From an uncultured Clostridium sp. (GTDB taxonomy: Bacteria > Bacillota > Clostridia > TANB77 > CAG-508): 45,900 nucleotides of DNA. This document shows, one piece after another, positions 9,561 through 18,924 of this stretch. The notes under the pieces are model-generated. The model made no database searches. It was not told the origin of the DNA and saw only the letters and a list, made by a program, of their open reading frames with translations. The stretch spans positions 1-45,900 of the forward strand of contig CAOJGX010000008.1 of assembly GCA_948435735.1 (NCBI GenBank), read 5' to 3'. Both the position numbers and the translations under genes were made by a program. The first letter of the stretch is position 1. Each line of letters opens with the position of its first letter.

Positions 9561-11972
9561 TTATCTTTGACTTTCACTCGCCATTTTTGAAAATTTCTTT
9601 AGTTTTTCTAGAGCTAAATAATTAATGGAACCATTTGGGAAATCCCCATTTCTATCTTTTTTTCCTGCCGGAACACCAGTCAATATCTCAATTCCTTCAT
9701 CAATTGTCTTGACTGCGTATATATGAAATTTTCCATGTTTTACAGAATCAATAATATCATCTGACAAATGTAAATTTCGAACATTTTGCTTTGGAATAAT
9801 AACCCCCTGCTCGCCGTTGAAACCTCTCATTTTGCAAATTTGGTAAAACCCTTCAATTTTCTCGTTTACGCCGCCAATTGGTTGAAGTTCCCCTTTTTGG
9901 TTAACCGAACCTGTTACAGCAAGCGATTGATTAATTGGAATATCGGATAAACTTGACAAAATAGCATATGCTTCTGTACTTGAGGCACTATCGCCATCTA
10001 CACCACCATACAATTGTTCAAAACAAATACTTCCTGTTAATGACAATGGCATTTTTTGAGCAAATTGTTGGCCTAAATACCCCGATAAAATCAGTACCCC
10101 TTTCGAATGAGACGAACCTGACATCTCAACTTCTCGCTCAATATTAACAATACCGCTTTTCCCCATATACGTATTGGCTGTAATTTTAGCTGGTTTTCCA
10201 AACGAATAATCCCCAATTGTGATAACAGTTAAACCATTGATTTGACCAACTTTGTAGCCTTCTGTTTCAATTAATAAGGTTTCTTCTTGAATCATTTGAA
10301 TATATTTTGCATCGTATTTTTTGATTCGATCAACACGCTCGTCTAAGGCTTTTTGTACATGTTCTTTGGTAACAATTTTGGATTTTCCCAGTTTTGCCCA
10401 AGTAGAAGCCTCACCAATGATTTCCCCTATTTCACTAAATTGGGTAGAAATCTTAGTTTTATCACCAGATAATTTAGATGCAAATTCTACTACTTTAGCA
10501 GCAGCTTCTTTATCTAAATCTAATAAATTCTCTTGCTCACAAAAACTTTTAATAAATTTTGATACTTTGATAATATTTTCAACAGTTTTAGGTGCTGCTT
10601 CTTCAAATTCTACTTTGATTTTAAATAGTTTTTTGAAATCATCATCCATGGTAAGTAGGGTGTGATACATATTACTGCTACCAATTAAAAGCACTTTTAA
10701 ATCAAGTTTGACTGGCTCTGGTTTTAAGGAAATTAAAACCATGGAATTTCGTTGTTCTGCCACATTTTCAATGGCTAATTCTTTGACTCTTAAGGCTTTT
10801 TTCAAAGCTTCATAACAGGCTGGATTGGCAATCAAATCTTTGATTTGAAATAAAATATAACCACCATTGGCTTGATGTAGTAAACCCGGTTTTAACATCA
10901 TATAATCCGTTTTTAACATGCCATAATGATTTTCATATTCGATTCTTCCAAAAATATTATTGTAGGAATAATTCGTATCCATTATAACTGGTGCACCTTC
11001 TAGTTTAGAATTATCAATAAATAAATTGACACGATAATTTAACCAAGGTTCACGTAGTTCTTGTCTTTGCTGTGGAACTGCTGGTTGTTCTGGTTGCTTT
11101 TCGTCTGGGTCTGGTGCTAGGAAACAATCAATGTTTCTTAAAATGTCTTTTTTCACACCGTCTAAATACGTACTGATTTTTTTATTTCTTTTATAATTCG
11201 ATTTTAATGCATTAATTTGCATATTGACTGTCATAAGGGCAACATTGGATTGCCAACTTTCAATTTTTCTCTCGGATTCTCGTTCAATCCCTTTGATATC
11301 CGATAATGCTGCAAAAATTAGTTCTTGTACTTCCGCTGATTTTTCTTCGTATTGGATTTTGATGTCTTGTGGTAATTTTTCAAATTCCTCTTCTGCAATG
11401 GTTTTGCCTTCATACATTGGCATCATGTAAATTCCATTGTCAGTTGATTTGATTTGGAAACCTTGTTTCATGGTTTTGTCATTTAGCTTTTTTAGTAGAT
11501 TTTCTCTTTTATCATCAAATTCTTGTTTGATGATTTGTTTTTCTTTTTCAAATTCATCATTATTAAAGGTTTTTTTGATATCTTTTCGGATATCTTTGAC
11601 AAAACTTTCCATATTTTCTTTGAAAACTTTTCCTTGCCCTGCTGGAAAAGAAATCGCAACTGGCTCATTTGGATTTTCAAAATTATAAATATAACACCAA
11701 TCGGAAGGTGCTTTTTCTTTGGCTGCCTTTTGGTCTAAATAACGCTTGGTATACATGGTTTTTCCGACACCTGAAGGCCCTTCTAAATATAAATTATAGC
11801 CTTTTACATCAATACCAATTCCAAATTCTAAGGCTTTAATTCCTCTATCTTGACCATAAATTAAATCAGAAATATCATCAATTTCTTTGGTTGTTTCAAA
11901 TCCAAATAGGTTTGGATTACAGATATCTTTTAAATCTTTTGGTAATAACTCGTTTTCATTTACTCTTCTCAT
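9561..11972 (-). CDS. Lon-family ATP-dependent protease (LonB/YcbZ-like)
   Basis: About 803 residues. An AAA+ part with Walker A GPSGVGKT near residues 65-72 is followed by a long helical insertion and the second half of the ATPase. The C-terminal S16 protease domain carries the catalytic serine in GDSASSTEA and the catalytic lysine in GGVNEKIEGF. This architecture is that of the YcbZ/LonB-like group, not classical LonA, since the LonA N-terminal substrate domain is missing. The ATG at 11972 is preceded by GGGGG at eight bases; an ATG 15 bases upstream is also possible. It is the first gene of a two-gene unit with the 655-residue protein, which may be its substrate or regulator. It uses no in-frame CGG. 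Confidence 0.92.
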   Translation of the reverse strand: MRRVNENELLPKDLKDICNPNLFGFETTKEIDDISDLIYGQDRGIKALEFGIGIDVKGYNLYLEGPSGVGKTMYTKRYLDQKAAKEKAPSDWCYIYNFENPNEPVAISFPAGQGKVFKENMESFVKDIRKDIKKTFNNDEFEKEKQIIKQEFDDKRENLLKKLNDKTMKQGFQIKSTDNGIYMMPMYEGKTIAEEEFEKLPQDIKIQYEEKSAEVQELIFAALSDIKGIERESERKIESWQSNVALMTVNMQINALKSNYKRNKKISTYLDGVKKDILRNIDCFLAPDPDEKQPEQPAVPQQRQELREPWLNYRVNLFIDNSKLEGAPVIMDTNYSYNNIFGRIEYENHYGMLKTDYMMLKPGLLHQANGGYILFQIKDLIANPACYEALKKALRVKELAIENVAEQRNSMVLISLKPEPVKLDLKVLLIGSSNMYHTLLTMDDDFKKLFKIKVEFEEAAPKTVENIIKVSKFIKSFCEQENLLDLDKEAAAKVVEFASKLSGDKTKISTQFSEIGEIIGEASTWAKLGKSKIVTKEHVQKALDERVDRIKKYDAKYIQMIQEETLLIETEGYKVGQINGLTVITIGDYSFGKPAKITANTYMGKSGIVNIEREVEMSGSSHSKGVLILSGYLGQQFAQKMPLSLTGSICFEQLYGGVDGDSASSTEAYAILSSLSDIPINQSLAVTGSVNQKGELQPIGGVNEKIEGFYQICKMRGFNGEQGVIIPKQNVRNLHLSDDIIDSVKHGKFHIYAVKTIDEGIEILTGVPAGKKDRNGDFPNGSINYLALEKLKKFSKMASESQR

Positions 11973-12041
11973 TTGTATTTCCCCCATATTTTAATCATTT
12001 ACGATATTTTATATCAAAGTATTATTTTTTTCAATAATTTT

Positions 12042-12491
12042 CTACAAATTATTTATTTTTTTTACCATTATCCTTGCATGTTGATTTTCTCCATAATAAT
12101 TCTTACGGAGACCAATATACTCAAAACCAACTTTTTCATATAATCCTTTAGCCATTTGGTTGGTTTCATTCACTTCTAAAAAAATGTTTTCAAAATGATG
12201 TTTCTGTGCCATTTCTATTAGTTTCTCTAAAAGAAGTTTTCCTATACCCTTTCTTCGCTGCGTTTTTTTTACGACAACATTCATGATTTCTAAATCAGGA
12301 AAATTCAGCATAGCACCCGCAAACCCAACAATTTCTTGATTTTGCTTAGCAACCATATAGATTTTATGTTCTCCCATTAATTCTGATTTTAATAAATGAG
12401 GCACCCAAAAATCATCAAAATCTGTTGTTAAAATCGGTTTGATTTGCTCAAAATCGTCTAATGTCATCTTTGTAATTTCTATTTTTTCCAT
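12042..12491 (-). CDS. rimI: Ribosomal protein S18 alanine N-acetyltransferase
   Basis: 149 residues, a GNAT acetyltransferase. The acetyl-CoA loop is seen in VVVKKTQRRKGIGKLLLEKLIE, followed by FLEVNETNQMAKGLYEKVGFE, which is typical of RimI. It begins one base after the stop of tsaB, the common tsaE-tsaB-rimI order in Bacillota, and has AAGGGAA before its ATG. A different GNAT substrate cannot be excluded, but context favours RimI. Confidence 0.9.
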   Translation of the reverse strand: MEKIEITKMTLDDFEQIKPILTTDFDDFWVPHLLKSELMGEHKIYMVAKQNQEIVGFAGAMLNFPDLEIMNVVVKKTQRRKGIGKLLLEKLIEMAQKHHFENIFLEVNETNQMAKGLYEKVGFEYIGLRKNYYGENQHARIMVKKINNL

Positions 12492-12492
12492 G

Positions 12493-13167
12493 TTATTTTC
12501 CCTTATTTTTCATTCTTTCTGCTTGGGATTTTCGCAAATAGAGCGGTACGATTGTATCTGCACTTTGTATTTCATTGTTTTGATATTTTTGATAGGCAAC
12601 TTTTCCACCAAGACTGGTTTTTTGCTCATTTTGCTCTGAAAATTTTGCTTGGGGAAGCTCTTGCTCAATTAACGCTTTGTGAAGAACTGCTCCATCTCCT
12701 ATACAAATTAAATCATCGTATTTTTTTAAACTTTCAAGAATTGTTGTAATATCATCAGCCATTAATTCTTCTAATAATTGATAATCCCTATCAAATACTC
12801 CGCAGTAAACTTGGTTGTTTCGTGCATCAATTAGGCTGACTTTTATCGCTTCAGACGAATCAATTTGTGCTAATGTTTCTAATGCATTAACCCCAATAAC
12901 AGGAAGTTTACTTGCTTCCGCCATTGCTTTGACACTTGCCACACCAATTCGGATACCTGTAAATGAGCCTGGCCCTACACAACAAGAAATTAAATCTATC
13001 TTTGATAATTTCATATTGTTTCTAGACAAAATTTCTGCCACAATGGGCATTAGATTTTCAGAATGTGTTTTTCCGTTGTTTAAATTGATTTCGTCTTGGC
13101 ATGTATCGTTTTCTAAGATGGCTACACTGCAAATATTGCTGGCTGTATCGATGGCTAAAATTTTCAT
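12493..13167 (-). CDS. tsaB: tRNA threonylcarbamoyladenosine biosynthesis protein TsaB
   Basis: 224 residues; ASKHA-fold partner of TsaD in making t6A37 of ANN-decoding tRNAs. The N-terminal MKILAIDTASNICSVAIL and GPGSFTGIRIGVASVKAMA are family signatures. AAAGGAG precedes the ATG. It is flanked by tsaE upstream and rimI downstream. Confidence 0.93.
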   Translation of the reverse strand: MKILAIDTASNICSVAILENDTCQDEINLNNGKTHSENLMPIVAEILSRNNMKLSKIDLISCCVGPGSFTGIRIGVASVKAMAEASKLPVIGVNALETLAQIDSSEAIKVSLIDARNNQVYCGVFDRDYQLLEELMADDITTILESLKKYDDLICIGDGAVLHKALIEQELPQAKFSEQNEQKTSLGGKVAYQKYQNNEIQSADTIVPLYLRKSQAERMKNKGK

Positions 13168-13195
13168 ACATTTCTCCTTTATTCTTTTAAAATTT

Positions 13196-13618
13196 CTATT
13201 TTTCTTGTATAGTTAGGATGCGTTTGTTCTCGTTTTCTAAATCTTTCGCAAAAGTAATTTGGGTATAATGTTCTGGCAAAATATCTTCTATGATTTCTCC
13301 CCATTCAATAATGCTGACACCTTTTTCAAAATATTCTTCTCCACCAATTGCTAGAAATTCATCGCTATTGCTTAGACGATAAACATCAAAATGGTAAATT
13401 GGAAAAGTCTTGGTTTGGTATTCGTTGATGAGTGTGAAGGTTGGGCTTGCTATTTCGTTTGCTAAACCGAAAAAATCTAAAATACCTTCTGTTAACTTGG
13501 TTTTTCCTGCACCTAAATCGCCTGTTAATACCAAAATATCCCCTATTTTTAAAGTTTGTGCAATATTTCTTCCGAGTGCAAGGGTTTCTTCTTCTGAATT
13601 TAATTGGATTGTTTGCAT
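13196..13618 (-). CDS. tsaE: tRNA threonylcarbamoyladenosine ATPase TsaE
   Basis: 140 residues from the ATG at 13618; the frame is open 39 bases further up but GATGAGGAAAAAA before 13618 fits a ribosome site. Walker A is GDLGAGKT, followed by IASPTFTLINEY and the IYHFDVYRL strand typical of TsaE. It works with TsaB and TsaD in t6A synthesis and opens the tsaE-tsaB-rimI operon. Confidence 0.93.
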   Translation of the reverse strand: MQTIQLNSEEETLALGRNIAQTLKIGDILVLTGDLGAGKTKLTEGILDFFGLANEIASPTFTLINEYQTKTFPIYHFDVYRLSNSDEFLAIGGEEYFEKGVSIIEWGEIIEDILPEHYTQITFAKDLENENKRILTIQEK

Positions 13619-13701
13619 ATTTTTTTCCTCATCTTTCCTTTTTATGGATTGTATCACATTTTTTTACGATAGCGTTCTTCTAAATTCACACAAAATTTAC
13701 A

Positions 13702-13902
13702 TTACTTGTTTGATTTATAATATAATAAGCAATGACAATATCCTTCAAAATCAGGATCTTTAATTTGTTCACGAAATTCTTTGCACATACATTTTGTATC
13801 GTTTGATTTTTCTCTTCGACAGGGACAATAGCCACCTGTTTTTTTCAAACCTTCTTGTATTAATTTGACAATTTCTTTATCTTCATTGAATTCAATTTTC
13901 AT
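13702..13902 (-). CDS. Ferredoxin-thioredoxin reductase catalytic-chain-like protein
   Basis: 66 residues with the cysteine pattern GGYCPCRR, CMCKEFREQI and GYCHCLLYYK. This matches the FTR catalytic subunit, in which four cysteines hold a 4Fe-4S cluster and a CxC pair forms the redox disulfide. Such stand-alone small versions occur in anaerobes and probably pass electrons to a thioredoxin-like partner. GGAGAGAG lies before the ATG. It follows the membrane protein gene by 18 bases and may be co-transcribed with it. Confidence 0.85.
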   Translation of the reverse strand: MKIEFNEDKEIVKLIQEGLKKTGGYCPCRREKSNDTKCMCKEFREQIKDPDFEGYCHCLLYYKSNK

Positions 13903-13920
13903 ACTTCTCTCTCCTTATCA

Positions 13921-14709
13921 TTATTGTTTAACAGGAATAAAATTTTCCGTAAATTTATATTTATCCCTATTTTTAACATATAAAAATCCAATTACACTAA
14001 AAACAATAGCTCCAATGAAATTTACGAATAAGTCTTTCATGGTATCGATAATCCCAATATCTAAATAGCCATTTTCAATGATGGTAATGTTTCCATCTTT
14101 GGTATAAATTTGTGTTTTTTCAATATCGTTTATTTGGATAGGAATATTTTCACCACTTGGATTTAATTCAACAGATGAAATACTAGTTACAATTCTATCT
14201 TTTTGCATATCGGTTTGGAATAGGGTGTCTGCTGTAAATTCGTAAAATTCCCATAAAATTCCGATTGTCATAGAAAAACAAAAAGCGACAATGACAACAT
14301 AAATTGGTGATAAACTTATCTTTTTACTATTTTGATTTAATACATCTACTAAGGAAAACCCTATTCCTGCACATAAAAAACCATTTAAGGTATGCAATAG
14401 TGTGTCCCAAAATGGAATCATTCCGTAAAAGTTATTGATTTCTCCTAAAATAGTGGATGAAAAAATAAATAGATAGATGATTGCTTCTAGCAAACTTGGT
14501 AATCCTATTTTAAATTTTTCGGATACTATGGTTGGTATGGTAAATAGAAATAACGCCAATACACACATAAAAGCATTTTCAAAACTTCCTGCTATAATCT
14601 GAAACACCATACTAATAATAACCAAAGCTCTTAAACCAAAATAAACTGCGATTGATTTTTTATTGGTTTCGTTGTATTTCTTTTGCATCTTTTTTGAGAA
14701 TTTTCCCAT
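13921..14709 (-). CDS. Multi-pass membrane protein (YjdF/DUF2238-like)
   Basis: 262 residues with about seven hydrophobic segments. The pattern FWDTLLHTLNGFL...GILWEFYEFTAD (Asp, His, Glu in membrane helices) resembles YjdF/DUF2238 proteins, whose function is not established. There is a soluble loop at about 170-225 and a final membrane helix. AAAGGAG precedes the ATG. Confidence 0.7.
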   Translation of the reverse strand: MGKFSKKMQKKYNETNKKSIAVYFGLRALVIISMVFQIIAGSFENAFMCVLALFLFTIPTIVSEKFKIGLPSLLEAIIYLFIFSSTILGEINNFYGMIPFWDTLLHTLNGFLCAGIGFSLVDVLNQNSKKISLSPIYVVIVAFCFSMTIGILWEFYEFTADTLFQTDMQKDRIVTSISSVELNPSGENIPIQINDIEKTQIYTKDGNITIIENGYLDIGIIDTMKDLFVNFIGAIVFSVIGFLYVKNRDKYKFTENFIPVKQ

Positions 14710-14887
14710 GATTGACTCCTTTTTTATTGATGATTTTCAAAATTTCTTAAATTATATTTTTACATCTTTTTATCGTTTCTGGTATTATATTATCATAAAA
14801 ATAAAAAATAGGCAAATATTTTTCCATCTAAATTATACCTTTTCTAACTTGTGATTCATTATTATCATATATCTATATAAATATATA

Positions 14888-14911
14888 AAAAAACAAACTA
14901 TTTCTAGTTTG
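14888..14911 (-). terminator. Terminator after the VOC gene
   Basis: On the minus strand CAAACTA pairs with TAGTTTG around GAAA and is followed by seven T, 12 bases past the stop. Confidence 0.75.
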
Positions 14912-14922
14912 CTTCCTTATTT

Positions 14923-15303
14923 TTAAGAAGATATTGTTAAAATATTACCATTGTTATCAAAAATAGCAAATTCATCTTTACCATAAAATGTTTTATGCAA
15001 GTCCTTTGCCAGTTTAACGATATCTTTTAGTTCGTGATATGTGTTTATTACATTATCAACCGTTATAAACAATGTAAAGGTTGGTACAATTTCCTCTGTT
15101 TTTAAGGTAGGATATTCTTCAATTAAATTTTTCTGTTCTTGAAACATGATAGAAATTTTATCCTTATTTAAAATAGCAAAATTTAAAATTTCCGCTTCTT
15201 CTGGAACACTTAATATCTTTCGAAATCCTAATTTCTCTTCATAAAATTTTACCGTTTCTTTTACATTTTTAACCATTATGTTTGTTGTTATTGTTTCATA
15301 CAT
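14923..15303 (-). CDS. VOC (glyoxalase/bleomycin-resistance fold) protein
   Basis: 126 residues from the ATG at 15303, which has GGGAGG ten bases upstream. The first half (ITTNIMVKNVKETVKFYEEKLGF) and the end (FAIFDNNGNILTIS) are typical beta-alpha-beta modules of the vicinal oxygen chelate superfamily. Metal ligands and substrate cannot be assigned. It lies 70 bases downstream of the AraC-type regulator, which may control it. Confidence 0.8.
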   Translation of the reverse strand: MYETITTNIMVKNVKETVKFYEEKLGFRKILSVPEEAEILNFAILNKDKISIMFQEQKNLIEEYPTLKTEEIVPTFTLFITVDNVINTYHELKDIVKLAKDLHKTFYGKDEFAIFDNNGNILTISS

Positions 15304-15373
15304 ACTTTTTACCTCCCTTCTTATCCTATATCGGATAAAAAGAATTGTATTGTAAAAAACGGCCATTCACTAA

Positions 15374-16018
15374 TTATTTTTTATGATATTTAAAGGATAT
15401 ATTCAACAAAACCTTTGGTGATACCCCATAATTTGCCTTAAATATCCTATATAGCTGTCTTTGATGATAACCAAATTTTTCTGAAATATTAATTACTGTT
15501 TGTTCTTTAGGGCTTTTGTATAACTCTTCTACTATTTTTAAAAATGGCATATCGATAATGTTCTTTGTTTTTTGCAGTAAATAATTTTTTAGATATTCGA
15601 TTCTTTTCTCTGTATTTTTTAAATTAAAAATTTCGTATAAATCCATCTCATTTTCGATATCACGAAAAGAAATCTGATGATCCATTATTTGATCTGCTTC
15701 TATCTTAAAAATCAAATAAAATAGACTTGGTTTTAATCGAACTCCCATATAATCTATTTGATGCCTCAACTCAAACGCTTCTGTTTCTTTGCTAAACCCT
15801 GCAAAACAAATGGTTTTCGTTACAAAATCTATAACAATATCAATACACGCATCTGGCAAAATATTATTGCAAATCGTTTTATCTAATATTTCTTTTGACC
15901 TCATTGTCCAAATACACATACAATATTTTTCAACGTCTTTTATTCTATATTCTATGTATTCTATATTCTGTTTAAATTCTTTGTCTAATAAATAAGGTAT
16001 TTGTTTTGGATAATACAT
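15374..16018 (-). CDS. AraC-family transcriptional regulator
   Basis: 214 residues from the ATG at 16018, preceded by AGAAGGG; the frame is open further upstream into the tRNA terminator but without a ribosome site. The C-terminal part (TVINISEKFGYHQRQLYRIFKANYGVSPKV) is the second helix-turn-helix of AraC proteins. The N-terminal 130 residues resemble the DUF6597 sensor domain of such regulators. It may regulate the adjacent VOC gene. Confidence 0.8.
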   Translation of the reverse strand: MYYPKQIPYLLDKEFKQNIEYIEYRIKDVEKYCMCIWTMRSKEILDKTICNNILPDACIDIVIDFVTKTICFAGFSKETEAFELRHQIDYMGVRLKPSLFYLIFKIEADQIMDHQISFRDIENEMDLYEIFNLKNTEKRIEYLKNYLLQKTKNIIDMPFLKIVEELYKSPKEQTVINISEKFGYHQRQLYRIFKANYGVSPKVLLNISFKYHKK

Positions 16019-16083
16019 ATTGTTTCCCTTCTGATTTTTCATGTCGTAGGATACTTTTTTCAATTTTGAGTATGTAAAAGATA

Positions 16084-16126
16084 AAAAAATAGAAATCTTG
16101 AAAAAATCAGAGTTTCTATTTTTCAA
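16084..16126. terminator. Terminator after tRNA-Thr(GGT)
   Basis: AAAAATAGAAA and TTTCTATTTTT form a stem flanked by A and T runs, about a dozen bases past the tRNA on the minus strand. Confidence 0.7.
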
Positions 16127-16137
16127 TATTGAATTTT

Positions 16138-16213
16138 TGGAGCTTCCAGGGAGAATCGAACTCCCGACCCCAGCCTTACCATGGCTGTGCTCTACCTACT
16201 GAGCTATAGAAGC
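16138..16213 (-). tRNA. tRNA-Thr (anticodon GGT)
   Basis: 76-nt cloverleaf with encoded CCA: acceptor GCTTCTA/TGGAAGC, D stem GCTC/GAGC, anticodon stem CAGCC/GGCTG around ATGGTAA (GGT). It begins 15 bases after the stop of sigH and is probably co-transcribed with it. Confidence 0.95.
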
Positions 16214-16228
16214 ATATCAGAAGGAGAT

Positions 16229-16870
16229 TTATTCTCCTTCACTTAAACATTTTGTTGCTTTTTTTCGAATTCGTTGAATTGCATTGTCAACTGATTTGAC
16301 AGGTGCTTCTAAACTATTTGCTATGTCAACATAACTTTGACCTTGTATGTATCGATTTAAAACATCTTTTTCAAATTTACTCAAATTTTGATCAATTTTA
16401 CTTTCAAAACTCTGATAATATTCTTTTTTTATAATGGTTTCTAACGGATCCTCTACGGTTTTTGTATCCAATATATCCAATACAGACATATCATCATTTT
16501 CATCAAAAGCCGAACCATTTAGTGAAAAAGATGAATTCAGTGGAATATTTTTTTGTCGATTAGACGTTTTAATCACCGTGATTAATTGTCTTTCAATACA
16601 GAGATTAGCGAACGTTCTAAATGAATTTTGTTTTTCCGGGTCAAAGGCTTGAATTGCTTTGTATAACCCCCAATACCCTTCTTGTATCATATCATCTTTT
16701 TCCGCACCAATGATGAAAAAACGGTTCGTTTTCATCATAATTACATCTCTATACTTTTTTAACAAGTAATTTAGTGCTTCTTTATCACCATGTTTTATTC
16801 TCTCAATTACTTTTTCATCTGATAAATCAGCATATTCACTTTCAAAATGATATTGCTTTGTGTCTAACAT
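16229..16870 (-). CDS. sigH: Sporulation/stationary-phase sigma factor SigH
   Basis: 213 residues. Region 2 includes EALNYLLKKYRDVI and GAEKDDMIQEGYWGLYKAIQAFDPEKQNSF; region 4 ends with QSYVDIANSLEAPVKSVDNA. The length and the GAEKDDMIQEG motif are typical of SigH (Spo0H), which directs early sporulation genes. AGGAG lies before the ATG. Confidence 0.92.
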   Translation of the reverse strand: MLDTKQYHFESEYADLSDEKVIERIKHGDKEALNYLLKKYRDVIMMKTNRFFIIGAEKDDMIQEGYWGLYKAIQAFDPEKQNSFRTFANLCIERQLITVIKTSNRQKNIPLNSSFSLNGSAFDENDDMSVLDILDTKTVEDPLETIIKKEYYQSFESKIDQNLSKFEKDVLNRYIQGQSYVDIANSLEAPVKSVDNAIQRIRKKATKCLSEGE

Positions 16871-16990
16871 TCTTTATTTTGCTCCTCCTCTAAGCTGATT
16901 ATACTTGCATTATACCTACAAAATACTGATATGTCAAGAGATTTTTTAGTTTTTGTACAAGTTTTTCTTAAAATACGACAATATTGGTTT

Positions 16991-18598
16991 TTATCCTAAC
17001 CTTTCAAAAACTTCTTCCTTCATTTTATTATCCTCAAATACATAATGTTTTTCACAAATTTTTTTAATTTCCTCTCGATGCGTAACAATTACAACTGTTT
17101 TGCTACTCAAATATTTTCCAATCAAATTTACAATCAATTTTTCTGTTTCTTTATCCAAATTAGAAGTTGGCTCATCTAAAACATAAATATCTTTGTCTAG
17201 CAAAATGCCACGAATCAAATTTAATCTCTGTTTTTGCCCAACCGATAATTTTAACCCTCTTTCCCCAACAACAGTTTCTAAACCGTTCTCCAGTTTTTCT
17301 ACCCAATCTTGCAAACCTGCTTCCATCAAGATTTCCATCAATTTTTTATCAGAAATTTCCTTGCCTAAACATAAATTTTCTTTAACCGTCAAATCAAACA
17401 AATCAATTTCCTGTGAAATATAGGCCAAATCTAGGTTTCCCTCTTGACTTCTTCCATCTATTTTATAATTTTCTCTGTCTACTTCTATGTATCTTGAAAA
17501 AATGTTTAAAAATGTACTTTTCCCTTGACCAGACTTTCCAACAATACTAATTTTGTCCCCTCGTTGGATTGTAAAACTAGGAATTTGAATGGTCGTTTTT
17601 GCCTCTTTATAATATTGAAATTCTAGATTGTTAATCTGAATCGTATTCCAGTTCTTTATTAATTCATTTTCCGAGTCATTACCAATGATTTTTTCCACTT
17701 GGTTTGTGGCTGCTTGGAACTTGTTGAGATGAATAAACAAAAATGTTAAGTCTTTTAACTCTCCTCTTAGTAAATCAAAAATGGTAGCATAAAACATTAA
17801 ACTTGGTAAGATAGTTTCTCCTGCTTGCATTTTAAAATATAAATTTACTAAAACAATCACATACATAATATACACAAATGTATTAATTCCATTGGAACGA
17901 AAGGAATAAAACAAATTCAGTTTGTCCAATTTAGGTAAAGTTTGTTCATATAATTTTTCATTTTTTCCATTAGCAAATTCAATTGCATTTAATCTTTTGA
18001 CTGTTTTTATATTTTGTAAAAAATCGACATAGGTAGAATTGTATTTTGAATAAGCATTGTTATACTACTCTTGGGTTGAAACCATTTTTTTGCCAAGCAA
18101 AAAATTGTAAATCACCATACCAATAATCATCATCAAACAAACAAAAAACATACGCACATCTTGATTGATTACCTGTACTAGAAACATAACAACCGATATC
18201 AAAAATCCACTTACAGTTTCAAAAATATATTCCATAAATTCTTCAGATTCTTCTGCAATAATATCAATTTGCTTTTTTAAAAAGCCATTATGTACTTTAT
18301 TTAAAGCAAATGGCTTCATTCTTGCCACACGATTAAAATACGCTAATTGCAATTCTTTTGCATAAAAATTTTCAAATTTTAGAACATAAATAATCCAAAT
18401 CTGATTTAAACTAACTGCTAATATTTTGCTTACCGCAATTGCTATAATCAGATATTTTAATCGTTCCAAAGTAAATGGCTCACGCGTAAACCAAGCTAAC
18501 AAGACAGGATTTATATAGAAAAATATATTACACAAAAACGCATTCACAAAACATAACAAAAATTTCTTTTTATTTAAAATTTTAAATGGATATTTCAT
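16991..18598 (-). pseudogene. ABC exporter (membrane plus ATPase domain) interrupted by an in-frame TAG
   Basis: The two halves (18598-18065 and onward to 16991) are in the same frame, separated only by TAG at 18067-18065. Translation across it continues sensibly (STQE-stop-YNNAYSKYN). The membrane domain has about five to six helices. The ATPase has Walker A GKSGQGKST, the Q loop AYISQEIDLFD, a signature LSVGQKQR (normally LSGGQ) and Walker B DIYVLDEPTSNLD. This is a peptide/bacteriocin or lipid exporter type. TAG is the stop of other genes here (rny, ftsA), so a nonsense mutation is more likely than recoding. It differs from the CGG shifts, as it is a substitution. Confidence 0.8.
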
Positions 18599-18924
18599 CT
18601 TTCCTCCTATATTGCATTTTAAGCTTTTTCTTTAAACTAACCTTATCCCTATGTTTCCTCATATAAATCAAACCATATGCCAAACTAATTTGAAACATCA
18701 TAAAAAAGGCAGACAAACCAAACATATAGCGCAACCCTTTTTCATACATCAAACCACAAAAAAACATCCCAATACTACTGATACTACTAATCTGCATTGC
18801 CGAAAAGCCATTATCTTCCATCCACAATTGTCTGAAGTTTTCCCACAAATAGACACTAATTCCTCGTCCACAAATCCACCAAACACAAAAATTTCTTGAT
18901 TGATATTTTCCTTCAAAAATTCTA
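18582..18924 (-). pseudogene. Membrane-protein fragment (MFS-like remnant)
   Basis: About 114 codons in frame after the PBP stop, overlapping the ABC gene start by 17 bases. It contains two hydrophobic helices around ISSIGMFFCGLMYEKGLRYMFG and SAFFMMFQISLAYGLIYM, ending in a basic tail, which looks like a short piece of a major-facilitator-type protein. There is no convincing start codon or ribosome site. Probably a remnant left by deletion. Confidence 0.4.

Noticed and set aside
16991..18598. TAG recoded as an amino acid
   Set aside because: ftsA and rny in this window end with TAG at their family-typical ends, so TAG acts as stop.
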